Below are positions 1 to 7,767 of a stretch of DNA of 55,484 nucleotides, piece after piece; the first letter of the stretch is position 1; each line of letters opens with the position of its first letter. Source of the stretch: BOG-938 sp035524315 (GTDB lineage Bacteria; Pseudomonadota; Alphaproteobacteria; Caulobacterales; Caulobacteraceae); NCBI GenBank assembly GCA_035524315.1, contig DATKPD010000052.1:1-55484 (forward strand). The letters run 5' to 3'. A program made the position numbers and the translations under genes. The notes below the pieces were generated by a model, which was given only the letters and a program-made list of their open reading frames with translations, was not told the DNA's origin and ran no database searches.

Positions 1-73
1 AGACCTTCGCGTTGAGGAGCCGGAAAATCAGCCGGCGGTCGTCGAGCGTGAGGTGGTTGTAACGGTTCCCCAA
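1..73 (-). CDS. IS30-family transposase, N-terminal fragment (runs off the left edge)
   Basis: Reading the minus strand from a TTG at 71-73 gives about 24 residues, starting with an aromatic/His pattern RYNHLTLDDRR and RLIFRLLNAK. This resembles the first helix-turn-helix of IS30-type transposases, which recognises the terminal inverted repeat. A good ribosome binding site (GGAAGGA) sits 8 nt upstream of the TTG, supporting this start. The gene continues beyond the window, so it is not known whether it is intact. It marks a mobile element abutting the catabolic island. The short length makes this tentative. Confidence 0.45.
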   Translation of the reverse strand, partial: MGNRYNHLTLDDRRLIFRLLNAKV

Positions 74-334
74 GGGCCAAATCCTTCCGAAGCCAACCCT
101 CTGAAAACGCTCAGAGGTCGCACTTCAGAATGGAATCCACCCAGCTACATGCGCGTCGCGCCTAATATATCTTATCGGAAATCAGATGTAAGTTTGCCGT
201 TTCACACAAGGTATTCCGCTAATTCTGTTGATCTACCTACCGACTCCGGGCTCTAGTCTATAGCCCAGCGTCAGTTCTCCAGCGAACTCCCAATCTCTGC
301 TCCCGCGCTGGAGCCCTGCGCGAAGGCCCCAATG
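74..334. other. non-coding stretch between transposase start and tetR end
   Basis: No convincing gene is seen. It should contain the IS30-like terminal inverted repeat just right of the transposase start, but only one end is present so the repeat cannot be defined. Base composition is lower in GC than the flanking island (positions about 150-240). Confidence 0.4.
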
Positions 335-949
335 CTAGGCGGATATGCCGTGCATCATGGCGTCGGTGACGCGCTCGATGAAATCATCGTCCACGGGCCG
401 GCGGACGATGAGCATCTGGACGTAGATCGGCCCAAGCAGAAGGGCCAAGGCGGCTTCTTCGGTCACGCCCTCACGAAGTTCACCTCGCTCTGCGGCGCGC
501 TGGATGATTGCGCGTGTCGCTTGGTGGCGCTCTCGGACGAAATCCGCGCGATTCTTGGAGAAGGCCGGGTCGTTGTCTACGAAAGACACCAACATTTGCA
601 ATATCTGCCCTCCAGTTGGGGTCGCGAAGTAGTCCGATAGGGAACGCGAAAACGCGACCAGGTCCCCGCGCAACGAGCCCGTGTCCGGAATTTTGATGGC
701 CTGGTCGGCGAAGCTCCGGATCGCTTCGAACAGTAGATTTTCGCGCGAGCCCCATCGCCGTTGGACCGACGTCCCGTGGACCCCAGCGCGACGGCCGACA
801 TCGCTGAAGGTCACGCCGTCCAGGCCATGGTCGGCCATGGCATCGAGCGCCGCCTGTAGGACCGCTTCACGTACCCGAGCCGACCGTCCGCCCGTGCGGC
901 GACGGACTGGAGCGACCAACGCCTCATGACTTTCAACGCTTTCGTTCAA
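335..949 (-). CDS. TetR/AcrR-family transcriptional repressor
   Basis: A 204-residue protein, a normal length for TetR. Residues about 22-70 hold the TetR_N helix-turn-helix: an ARVREAVLQAALDAM helix, then VTFSDVGRRAGVHGTSVQRRWGS with the usual GV..T....W pattern. The rest is a helical ligand-binding/dimer domain of the TetR_C type. The start used is TTG at 947-949; no ATG lies near the N-terminus, so the first few residues are uncertain. The gene is divergent from the serine hydrolase at 1123, and three copies of one palindrome lie in between. By family rule it represses itself and the hydrolase until an effector binds. The effector is unknown. Confidence 0.85.
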   Translation of the reverse strand: MNESVESHEALVAPVRRRTGGRSARVREAVLQAALDAMADHGLDGVTFSDVGRRAGVHGTSVQRRWGSRENLLFEAIRSFADQAIKIPDTGSLRGDLVAFSRSLSDYFATPTGGQILQMLVSFVDNDPAFSKNRADFVRERHQATRAIIQRAAERGELREGVTEEAALALLLGPIYVQMLIVRRPVDDDFIERVTDAMMHGISA

Positions 950-1005
950 CGGCTCGTGTCCTGCCTCGGTCTTGCTTCGCGGTCAGAGATAGAGGGCTCA
1001 GCCCC

Positions 1006-1028
1006 TTAACGCAAGACATCTGCATTTA
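1006..1028. promoter_or_regulatory. TetR operator copy 1 (degenerate)
   Basis: TTAACGCA-N7-TGCATTTA. The left arm is identical to copies 2 and 3 and the right arm is degenerate. Its centre (1017) is 24 bp from that of copy 2. It is closest to the tetR start, so it may mediate autoregulation. Confidence 0.6.
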
Positions 1029-1029
1029 T

Positions 1030-1052
1030 TTAACGCAGGGGTATTGCGTTAA
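1030..1052. promoter_or_regulatory. TetR operator copy 2 (perfect palindrome)
   Basis: A perfect 8-bp inverted repeat, TTAACGCA-N7-TGCGTTAA, in the tetR/hydrolase intergenic region. The centre is at 1041. The size and spacer suit a TetR dimer. Confidence 0.75.
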
Positions 1053-1077
1053 GCGGGCCACGGCGCTACTGACTCCC

Positions 1078-1100
1078 TTAACGCAGATTGGCTGCGTTAA
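1078..1100. promoter_or_regulatory. TetR operator copy 3 (perfect palindrome)
   Basis: The same perfect TTAACGCA-N7-TGCGTTAA as copy 2 with a different spacer. Its centre (1089) is 48 bp from copy 2, twice the copy 1-2 spacing. It lies 22 nt before the hydrolase start codon, where bound repressor would block transcription. Confidence 0.75.
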
Positions 1101-1122
1101 AAGCGACACGCAGGGGCCTGCC

Positions 1123-2412
1123 ATGAACAACACCGTTGACTTCGACATCGTCATGCCGACGCCGCTGCCGGTCGCTGACCCGGCCGCCGCCGGCTTCTCC
1201 CCGGACCGTCTGGCGCGCATGGACGCGGCGATGCAGGCTGAAATCGACGCCGGCCACTACGCCGGCATCAGCGTGATGGTCGCCCGTCACGGCAAACTGC
1301 TGAAGTCAGGCTGCTACGGGTTCCAGACCGTGGAGAGCGGCGAGCCCCTGCGTAAGGACGCGATCTTCCGCATCGCCTCCATGACCAAGCCGATCGTCGC
1401 GGTCGCGATGATGACCCTCTACGAAGAAGGCAAGTGGCAGCTGGACGATCCAGTTACGAAGTTCATTCCCGAGTTCGCAGACCTGCAGGTGATGACCAAG
1501 GACGGCGGCCTGGAGCCGCTGGATCATCCCATGCTGATGCGCCATGTCATGTCGACGTCAGCAGGCTTCGCATTTGGGGTGCCTGTCGGGAGCACCAATC
1601 CGAAAGTCGACGCTCTGTACGCAGCGGCTGGCCTGTGGAGCGGCACGGCCGACGATATGATCGAACGGCTCGCCAAGCTGCCATTGGAGGCCCAGCCCGG
1701 AACGCACTTCCGATATGGCCTTCAACAGGAAGTCCAAGGCGCCATCATCCGCCGGCTCAGCGGCCAGGATCTCGACGCCTTCCTCGACGAGCGTGTCTTG
1801 CGTCCGCTCGGCATGAAGGACACCGGCTTCGGCATCCCCGAAGATCAGCGCGATCGCATCGTGCCTCGCTACACCCTGGACGAAAACCTCAAGCTCCAAT
1901 TGGCGCCGGACCAGTCGCCCTTCCCCACCCTGGTCGGCAACGCGCCGGGCGTGACCCCGAAATACCTGCTGGCCATCGCGGGCCTCTATTCGACGGCGTA
2001 CGACTACATGCGCTTCGCCCAGATGCTGGCCAACCAGGGCGAGCTCGACGGCGTGCGCATCCTGGCGCCCTCCTCGATCAGTCTCATGACCAGCAATCTC
2101 TTGGCGGACGGCGTGAAAATGCACTTCGAGCAGGACTTCGAAGGCGTCGGCTACGGCATGAACCTGGGCCTCGTGCTCGACACGGCGCGCGCCAGCTTCA
2201 ACGGCGGCGGCTGCGGAGCCGGGACCTTCTACTGGGGCGGCGTACACGGCACCTGGTTCTGGGTCGATCCGGTCAACGACATCATCGTGGTCGGCATGGT
2301 GAACCAGGAAAGCGCCGGCAATTACATGACCGGCCGACCCTATCCGGCGCCCGACATCCGCGGGATTTCGCGGTCCATCGCCTACGGCGCTCTGGTCGAT
2401 CCCACGCGCTAG
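1123..2412 (+). CDS. serine hydrolase, beta-lactamase/esterase (EstB) family
   Basis: A 429-residue protein of the class C beta-lactamase-like serine hydrolase fold. The catalytic S-x-x-K is Ser86-Met-Thr-Lys89 (RIASMTKP). The second-motif tyrosine is probably Tyr198 (RYGL), and the third motif is His375-Gly-Thr in GGVHGTWFW. No clear signal peptide is seen, so a cytoplasmic or atypically exported esterase or transesterase is likely rather than a true beta-lactamase. It is the first gene behind the TetR operators and is followed after 123 nt by an alpha/beta hydrolase on the same strand, so the two probably form a repressed two-hydrolase operon. The substrate is likely an ester, amide or lactone. 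Confidence 0.85.
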   Translation: MNNTVDFDIVMPTPLPVADPAAAGFSPDRLARMDAAMQAEIDAGHYAGISVMVARHGKLLKSGCYGFQTVESGEPLRKDAIFRIASMTKPIVAVAMMTLYEEGKWQLDDPVTKFIPEFADLQVMTKDGGLEPLDHPMLMRHVMSTSAGFAFGVPVGSTNPKVDALYAAAGLWSGTADDMIERLAKLPLEAQPGTHFRYGLQQEVQGAIIRRLSGQDLDAFLDERVLRPLGMKDTGFGIPEDQRDRIVPRYTLDENLKLQLAPDQSPFPTLVGNAPGVTPKYLLAIAGLYSTAYDYMRFAQMLANQGELDGVRILAPSSISLMTSNLLADGVKMHFEQDFEGVGYGMNLGLVLDTARASFNGGGCGAGTFYWGGVHGTWFWVDPVNDIIVVGMVNQESAGNYMTGRPYPAPDIRGISRSIAYGALVDPTR

Positions 2413-2535
2413 TCAGCTCGCTTCCGACCTCCAACCGCATCGACGTCCTCGGGCCATCGGCGTGTCGCCCGCCAGGACGAGTGCCGACGCACGCCGCACG
2501 TCTCCCTCCAACACCGCTCAGAAGGAATCCCAGTC

Positions 2536-3858
2536 ATGAACGCCCGAGTCCTCACCCACACCGCCTCCGTCCTCGCGTCTTCCGTCAAAACTGGAATGGC
2601 GCCAGCCCAACCTGCCTCTCAAAGCCATGAAGGCACCGACGCCCTACTGTTCAAGGACGACGCCGAGTTCTGGTACGAGATCGAACGCCTGTTCGGCGCA
2701 GCGGAATACGGCGCCGCGCTGTTCGGCGAGGTCATCGCCATCGCCAAGAACATCAAGTCCGGCGACTACGGCAGCTGGTACGACGCCCACAAGGTCTTCG
2801 CGGATCGGCTCGCGGCGGAAGCCGCCGACCAGCTTAAGCGGGGGCACAAGATCAGCGCCCGCGACAACTTCCTGCGTGCCTGCAGCTATTACCGCAGCTC
2901 CGAATTCTTCCTGCACGGCACGCCGGACGACCCGCGCGTGAGGTACGCGTTCGATCATACGACCGCCTGCTATCGGCAGGCCGCTGCGCTCTTTACCCCG
3001 GCCATCGAGCCGGTGGAGATCCCCTACGAAGGCACGACGCTGCTGGGCTACTTCCACCCAGCCGATACGTCAGGCCAGCCTCGCAAAACCCTGATCCTCA
3101 ACAACGGCTTCGATGGCTCGCCGGAAGAAATGCACTGGAACGGCGCCCGGGCCGCCGTCGAGCGCGGCTTCAACGTGCTGGTGTTCGATGGCCCCGGGCA
3201 GTTCGCTTCCGTTCACCGGCAGGGGCTGCATTTCCGGCCGGATTGGGAAAAGGTTGTGACGCCGGTCGTGGACTACCTCCTGACCCGCAAGGAGGTCGAT
3301 CCCAAGAAGATCGCCCTGCATGGCGAGAGCTTCGCCGGCTACCTCGCGCCGCGCGCGGCCGCCTTCGAGCACCGCCTGGCGGCCTGCATCGCCGACGATG
3401 GCGTCTACGACTACGGCGCTGCGCAGTTCAACGGCGTTCCCGAGGACAAGCGAGAGCAGGTCCTCGCCGGACTGTTCGCGCCCGAGGCCCCGGAACTCGA
3501 CGCCATGTTGGCTCACGCGATGGAGGCCAGCAGCGTGTCCAGATGGGTGTTCACCCAGGGCATGTACACGTTCGGCGTCGATAGTCCCCGTAAGTACATC
3601 GCCGCGACGCAGGCCTACCATCTGCGTGATGGGATCGCGGAGCAAATCCGGTGCCCGACCCTGGTCTGCAAGGCTGAGAAGGACCTCTACTTCAAACAGT
3701 CAGCGCAGGAACTATTCGATCACCTGACCTGTCCCAAGACGATGATCGAGTTCACTGACGCCGAAGGCGCCGGCGCTCACTGCGAAATGGGCGCCAGCCG
3801 CTTGGCCTACGCACGCATGTACGACTGGCTGGACGAAACGCTGGACGCCGCGAAATAG
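2536..3858 (+). CDS. alpha/beta hydrolase (FrsA / 2,6-dihydropseudooxynicotine hydrolase-like)
   Basis: A 440-residue protein with a helical N-terminal region (about 1-150) followed by an alpha/beta hydrolase domain. The nucleophile elbow is G-E-Ser265-F-A-G and a C-terminal histidine is probably His415 (GAHCEMG). The acid is probably an Asp in the KAEKDLY segment. The cap-plus-hydrolase layout resembles C-C bond or ester hydrolases of the FrsA/DHPON hydrolase group. An AAGGA ribosome binding site lies upstream of the ATG. It follows the serine hydrolase and probably shares its TetR control. A clear terminator follows. Confidence 0.8.
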   Translation: MNARVLTHTASVLASSVKTGMAPAQPASQSHEGTDALLFKDDAEFWYEIERLFGAAEYGAALFGEVIAIAKNIKSGDYGSWYDAHKVFADRLAAEAADQLKRGHKISARDNFLRACSYYRSSEFFLHGTPDDPRVRYAFDHTTACYRQAAALFTPAIEPVEIPYEGTTLLGYFHPADTSGQPRKTLILNNGFDGSPEEMHWNGARAAVERGFNVLVFDGPGQFASVHRQGLHFRPDWEKVVTPVVDYLLTRKEVDPKKIALHGESFAGYLAPRAAAFEHRLAACIADDGVYDYGAAQFNGVPEDKREQVLAGLFAPEAPELDAMLAHAMEASSVSRWVFTQGMYTFGVDSPRKYIAATQAYHLRDGIAEQIRCPTLVCKAEKDLYFKQSAQELFDHLTCPKTMIEFTDAEGAGAHCEMGASRLAYARMYDWLDETLDAAK

Positions 3859-3864
3859 GGCTGG

Positions 3865-3898
3865 CCGCCGTCGCCTCCCTGAGGCGGCGGCGGATTTT
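3865..3898 (+). terminator. Rho-independent terminator after the hydrolase pair
   Basis: An 11-bp GC stem with one T-G pair (CCGCCGTCGCC / GGCGGCGGCGG) and a 7-nt loop, followed by ATTTT. It lies just after the stop at 3858 and ends the operon. Confidence 0.75.
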
Positions 3899-4012
3899 GC
3901 TTGGTTGAAATTGCATTGCCGCGCGAGCGGCGGATCGGCTGATCCTGGAATGTCCGCTTGTTGGAGCGGATCCTGAGTCCGTTAGTGGCGCGTATCGCCC
4001 CCGATCGCCGCT

Positions 4013-4627
4013 TCAGTCGAGCCGGGACTGGATCTTGCGGAGGCCGTCCTGGGCGCACTTCTCTTCCTCGTGGGCGGCCGCCCCGCTGGTGGCGATGGCG
4101 CCGACGAGCTGCCCGCCCTTGAAGATTGGCAGGCCCCCGGGAAGCAGCGACATGTCAGGCTTGATCCGCGCCATCAGCGCCGGATCCCGCTCGATCTGCC
4201 CGCGCAGTTGCAGCGTCGACATGCCGAAGCCGACCACCGTCAAGGCCTTGTGCATCGCCATGTAGACGCCGTTCGCGCGGAGGCCGTCGGGCGCCAGCGC
4301 CGCTTTCAAATTGCCGGCGGAATCGGTGACGGCGGCCGCCACCGTGTAGCCGTCTGCGGCGCAGGACTGCACAGCCGCCTGTGCTGCTTCAAGCGCAAGG
4401 GCGAAGCCGAGGCTCGAGGCCGCTTGCGAGGGGGGGCGGGGCGGATTGGCGTTCGGCCCCGCGGGCGGTCCCAGCGGCACCTTCAACTGCGCGCTCTGGG
4501 GGATGTCGAAATACTCGCCGGGCATGGATTGCGGGGGCGGGGCGGCGCCTGCGCCATCCTGCGCATGGGCGGCGAACGACGCCATAAGCGCCAGGGCGCC
4601 TACCGCGATGAAGGATGATGACTGCAT
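4013..4627 (-). CDS. GlcG/HbpS-type heme-binding family protein, exported (paralogue A)
   Basis: A 204-residue protein starting at the ATG at 4627, which has a good GGGAGCAGG site; a longer TTG start is less likely. It has a signal peptide (hydrophobic run ending AAHAQ), a proline-rich linker, then a GlcG/HbpS domain: LALEAAQAAVQSC, VTDSAGNLKAAL, MHKALTVVGFGMST, and LLPGGLPIF then GQLVGAIATSGA. In this family the domain binds heme or small ligands, sometimes as part of redox sensing. A close paralogue is at 19063. The gene stands alone on the minus strand between two plus-strand hydrolase genes. Confidence 0.8.
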   Translation of the reverse strand: MQSSSFIAVGALALMASFAAHAQDGAGAAPPPQSMPGEYFDIPQSAQLKVPLGPPAGPNANPPRPPSQAASSLGFALALEAAQAAVQSCAADGYTVAAAVTDSAGNLKAALAPDGLRANGVYMAMHKALTVVGFGMSTLQLRGQIERDPALMARIKPDMSLLPGGLPIFKGGQLVGAIATSGAAAHEEEKCAQDGLRKIQSRLD

Positions 4628-5098
4628 GGCCCTGCTCCCACTGTTCAAGCGCGGCCGAATCGTCCGGATTTTTGAAGTAACGTTAGTCTGAAGAGAAACG
4701 AAAGAGCTTAGTGTCCACGCGAAAGTTCCAAACTTGCCTTAAGGCACCTACATCTTGCACCGAACCAAGGTCTCCCTGGTCTACAAGACCACGGGTACGC
4801 GCCGGCGGGCAATAAAGGTAGCCGGTGTTCCAGCCGGTTGGTGATCGGCACGCACCCCTTATGCTGATATTAGCCCGCCGCGCCCTTTGCCGCGGCGGGC
4901 GTTTCGGCGCCGACTAGTCTGCCCAGAGGGCCGCTGCTCCGCGGTCACCCTTCTTTCGGGCCGCATAGCGGGTTTCGGCGCGCCGTTCGTTCTTTAAGCA
5001 AAGACTAGGCGAACCATCTCCTCCTAGAACGCGCAGTCATACAGGCATGCTGTTCGGGATGGGGTGGTTTGCCCGACAGGCGTTGGAGGAAGCGAGCG
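4628..5098. other. intergenic region with hairpin
   Basis: No gene is seen. A perfect 10-bp inverted repeat (GCCCGCCGCG / CGCGGCGGGC, 8-nt loop) is at 4873-4900, followed only by GTTT, so it is a weak or non-canonical terminator at best. At 4989-5006 the sequence CGTTCTTTAAGCAAAG resembles CGTTCTTTAGACAAAC at 12077-12092, upstream of the tannase. Both precede secreted hydrolase-type genes. Confidence 0.4.
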
Positions 5099-6463
5099 TT
5101 GAAGCCATTCAAAAGCCTTAGAGCGGCTGTGCTCCTCGCCGGCTTCGCCCTCACTCCGGTGGCCGCTTTCGCACAGCGTTCCGACGTCGCTCCCATGGGG
5201 CCTATCAGCGGCGCCAAGTACCATGCGAGCCACGTGCAGCTGGGGACAACCCGTATAGACGGTCTGCTCTATGAGCCGAATGCGGGGAGCCCTCATCAAC
5301 GCGTGGCGCTGGTCTTCTCCAACCCAGCCAACCTGGGCTTTACCGTCCCCGCCGCCGAGCTGGCTAGCCGCGGTTACCGTGTGCTGTTCGTGACCCACCA
5401 CGTCGGCGGAAACCAAGGCGGTGACCTGGCCTCCCCTTTGGACGGGTTCGAGGAGACGTCGAGGGCCATAACCTATGCCCGCACCTTGCCGGGTGTTGAG
5501 AAGGTGGTCATCATCGGCTGGGGTGCCGGCGGCGTCGCGATGACGCTCTACGACAACGTCGCCGAGCATGGACCGGCCGCCTGCCAAGGCGCCGGGGTCC
5601 TCTATCCCTGCAAGACGGCGGATGCGGTCGACCGCGCCAAGCCGGATGGCCTGATCCTCTTGGAGCCGGGCTTGGGCGCGGGATCACAGGTGAATGATGT
5701 CGACCCCGCCTATGACGGCGCCGCCCGCAGCCGCTCCGCCCTGGACATGTTCGCGCCCTCGAACGGCTACGACGCCAAGACGGGCGCTGCAGCCTATCCA
5801 GCTGAGTTCCGCGCGCGCTACTTCGCCGCCCAATCCGAACGGAACGACCAGATCGTCGATGCTGCTGTGGCGCGCCTGAAGCTTATCGAGGCTGGGAAGG
5901 GGACCTATCCCGGCAACGAGCCCCTGATCGTGCCAGGTCTGCGTCTGGATGGCAGCGCCGCAAGCCTGCACGACACCGATCTATCCATCCTCGCCCATAC
6001 CAAGCGGCCGCACCTGTTGCTCAAGGCCGATGGCTCCAAGCCCACGGAAATCCTGCGTTCGGTCCGGCCGACGATGAGCGGGGTCAAGTTGGTGGGCCGC
6101 GTCAGTCCCTGTTGCAGCAACACGGTGCGCAGCGCCTTGGCCAATGACCTGATCCGAACGACCAAGGACTTTGCATTGACCGAAGACGACATTGTCGGGG
6201 TCGATTGGAAGTCGTCCAACACCGGAACGCCCGCCAACGCCGAAGGCGTCACCGTGCCGACGCTGGTGATGACCGTCACGTGTTGGGAGTTCGTCGTCCC
6301 GTCGGAGATAGTGTTCGATCACCTGGCGTCGAATGACAAGGTCATGGTTGGGGTCGAAGGCGCCGATCATGACTTCAATGCGTGTCGGCCTGAGTACGGC
6401 AATCCCAAGGAACGCATGTTTGACTACGTCGCAGATTGGCTGAACCAGCCAGGCCGGTTCTAG
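5099..6463 (+). CDS. secreted alpha/beta-hydrolase-fold protein lacking a serine nucleophile
   Basis: 454 residues from the TTG at 5099, preceded by GGAGG; the upstream TTG at 5069 would only lengthen the N-terminus. There is a clear signal peptide (AAVLLAGFALTPVAAFAQ). The core reads as an alpha/beta hydrolase: a strand with ALVFSNPANLGF, then VLFVTHHVGGNQGG, then the elbow IIGWGAGGVAM. The usual G-x-S-x-G is here G140-W-Gly142-A-G, so the nucleophile position is glycine. There is a C-terminal His in GADHDF. It may be catalytically dead, a binding protein, or use another residue. It sits in the uptake island upstream of the DUF4440/ECF genes. Confidence 0.65.
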   Translation: MKPFKSLRAAVLLAGFALTPVAAFAQRSDVAPMGPISGAKYHASHVQLGTTRIDGLLYEPNAGSPHQRVALVFSNPANLGFTVPAAELASRGYRVLFVTHHVGGNQGGDLASPLDGFEETSRAITYARTLPGVEKVVIIGWGAGGVAMTLYDNVAEHGPAACQGAGVLYPCKTADAVDRAKPDGLILLEPGLGAGSQVNDVDPAYDGAARSRSALDMFAPSNGYDAKTGAAAYPAEFRARYFAAQSERNDQIVDAAVARLKLIEAGKGTYPGNEPLIVPGLRLDGSAASLHDTDLSILAHTKRPHLLLKADGSKPTEILRSVRPTMSGVKLVGRVSPCCSNTVRSALANDLIRTTKDFALTEDDIVGVDWKSSNTGTPANAEGVTVPTLVMTVTCWEFVVPSEIVFDHLASNDKVMVGVEGADHDFNACRPEYGNPKERMFDYVADWLNQPGRF

Positions 6464-6583
6464 AGTTCGACTCGGCGCCACATCCACGGTGGCGATTGGT
6501 GCAGTCAATAGCCGGAAATTTTTTGCGATTTGTCGGGAAATTACTGGAAATCGATTGGTCTTGAGCCGTTGGGAGTTTGATTG

Positions 6584-7081
6584 ATGGGTCACAACCGAGC
6601 TGTTACAGTCGTGCTTTCGGCCTTTTTGGCCCTTTCCGGCGCCGTGCTCCCCGTTGCGGCGCTCGCGCAAGCGCCGGCGTATTCCTCCCAGGAAGAGGCA
6701 TCCTTGCTTGCAGCCGAAGACGGGCGGTTCCAAGCCCAGATCGCCAAGGACATGCCGGCGATCGCCCATGGCTTGGCCGATGAATTGATATTCACCCACT
6801 CGGTTGGGCAGGTGCAGAATAAGACACAGTACCTCGATGCGATCTCAAACGGACGGCTTGATTTCAAGAGCATCAATGTTTCAGACCGAACGGCATGGGT
6901 GTCCGGAGACATGGGCGTGACGCACGCGATGCTGCATCAGGTGGTCGGCACGTTCAAAATTGAAGACAGCTATCTCGCAGCCTATATTAAGCGGGACGGT
7001 CGTTGGCAGCTTCTATGCTGGCAGACTTCGTTCGGGCCCAACGGCCCTTCCATACCGCCGCGTCCGCCGGCCGCGCACTGA
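6584..7081 (+). CDS. exported DUF4440 / NTF2-like protein (paralogue A)
   Basis: 165 residues from the ATG at 6584, with GGGAG 8 nt upstream. The signal peptide ends at AALAQ. The NTF2/SnoaL-like cone fold of DUF4440 is recognisable in LLAAEDGRFQAQIAKDM, the LADELIFTHSVGQVQ segment, and the C-terminal YIKRDGRWQLLCWQTS. Members are small periplasmic proteins, mostly of unknown function, that may bind or transform a ligand. A strongly similar paralogue is at 20882, with the same LLAAED, THASGQIQ and DGRWQLLFWQTS segments, so one of the two arose by duplication. Confidence 0.75.
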   Translation: MGHNRAVTVVLSAFLALSGAVLPVAALAQAPAYSSQEEASLLAAEDGRFQAQIAKDMPAIAHGLADELIFTHSVGQVQNKTQYLDAISNGRLDFKSINVSDRTAWVSGDMGVTHAMLHQVVGTFKIEDSYLAAYIKRDGRWQLLCWQTSFGPNGPSIPPRPPAAH

Positions 7082-7143
7082 CCCTGCCGCAGGGCGGCAA
7101 TCAGACTGCGGGGTAGTCGATCCAATTTCGCGAGGTCTTAGGG

Positions 7144-7767
7144 TTGAGCCAAGTAGATCCAAAAGAGCATAGCGCACTATCCAAGGAAGAGGCGCGATGG
7201 CTCATTCGGCATGTGCTGCCGCATGAGTTGGCTCTTCGCAAATGGCTGTCCCTGAATCGCATTCCCGGCTTGGAAATCGACGACATTGTCCAGGAGACCT
7301 ACGCGAAGCTGATCCAGACGGCTAACCTCAACATCGTTGACAGTCCGAAATTGTACATGTTCATCACGGCCCGCTCGATCCTGATCAGCCATGTACGCCG
7401 TAGCAAGGTAGTGAGCTTCAAGGCGCTCGCAGACGTGGATCACTTGCGTCTGCATTTCGATGCGCCCAATCCGGAGGAGCAAGTGGCGGACAGGGACGAA
7501 CTGTCGAGGTTCGCAGAGGCCATCGCCACCTTGCCGGGCAAGATCGGCAGGGCCTTCGTCTTGAGGCGCGTACAGGGTTATTCATTAAAGGAGACGGCTC
7601 AGAGGCTTGGGCTGTCGGAAAGTACTGTTGAGAAGCATCTGAGAAAGGCGCTCATCCTTCTTTTTGAACGGTTTGCCCGCGGCGGATATGCGGGCCAGCC
7701 AATGTCTCGCGTAAATGCCGAAAGGTTTATCTCCAGTCATGTCCAGACGACTAACCAACAAGATTGA
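7144..7767 (+). CDS. ECF RNA polymerase sigma factor, FecI-like
   Basis: A 207-residue sigma-70 family protein with region 2 (LEIDDIVQETYAKLI, then YMFITARSILISHVRR) and region 4 (FVLRRVQGYSLKETAQRLG, SESTVEKHLRKAL). The start is TTG at 7144. It overlaps the FecR gene by 29 nt, the usual sigma/anti-sigma arrangement. With the STN-containing TonB receptor two genes on, it forms a FecIRA-like surface signalling set: substrate binding outside signals through FecR to free this sigma factor, which transcribes the receptor gene and probably neighbours. The target promoter is not defined here. Confidence 0.9.
   Translation: MSQVDPKEHSALSKEEARWLIRHVLPHELALRKWLSLNRIPGLEIDDIVQETYAKLIQTANLNIVDSPKLYMFITARSILISHVRRSKVVSFKALADVDHLRLHFDAPNPEEQVADRDELSRFAEAIATLPGKIGRAFVLRRVQGYSLKETAQRLGLSESTVEKHLRKALILLFERFARGGYAGQPMSRVNAERFISSHVQTTNQQD

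Noticed and set aside
53..256. A 67-codon ORF at the left edge.
   Set aside because: It overlaps the minus-strand IS30-like start, has no ribosome site or motif, and its sequence looks random.
1123..2412. A true class C beta-lactamase giving antibiotic resistance.
   Set aside because: The second motif is YGL rather than YxN and the third is HGT rather than KTG; it fits esterase-type family members, and there is no clear signal peptide.
4873..4900. A perfect 10-bp hairpin as a Rho-independent terminator.
   Set aside because: Only GTTT follows and no gene ends next to it, so it is reported only as a hairpin.
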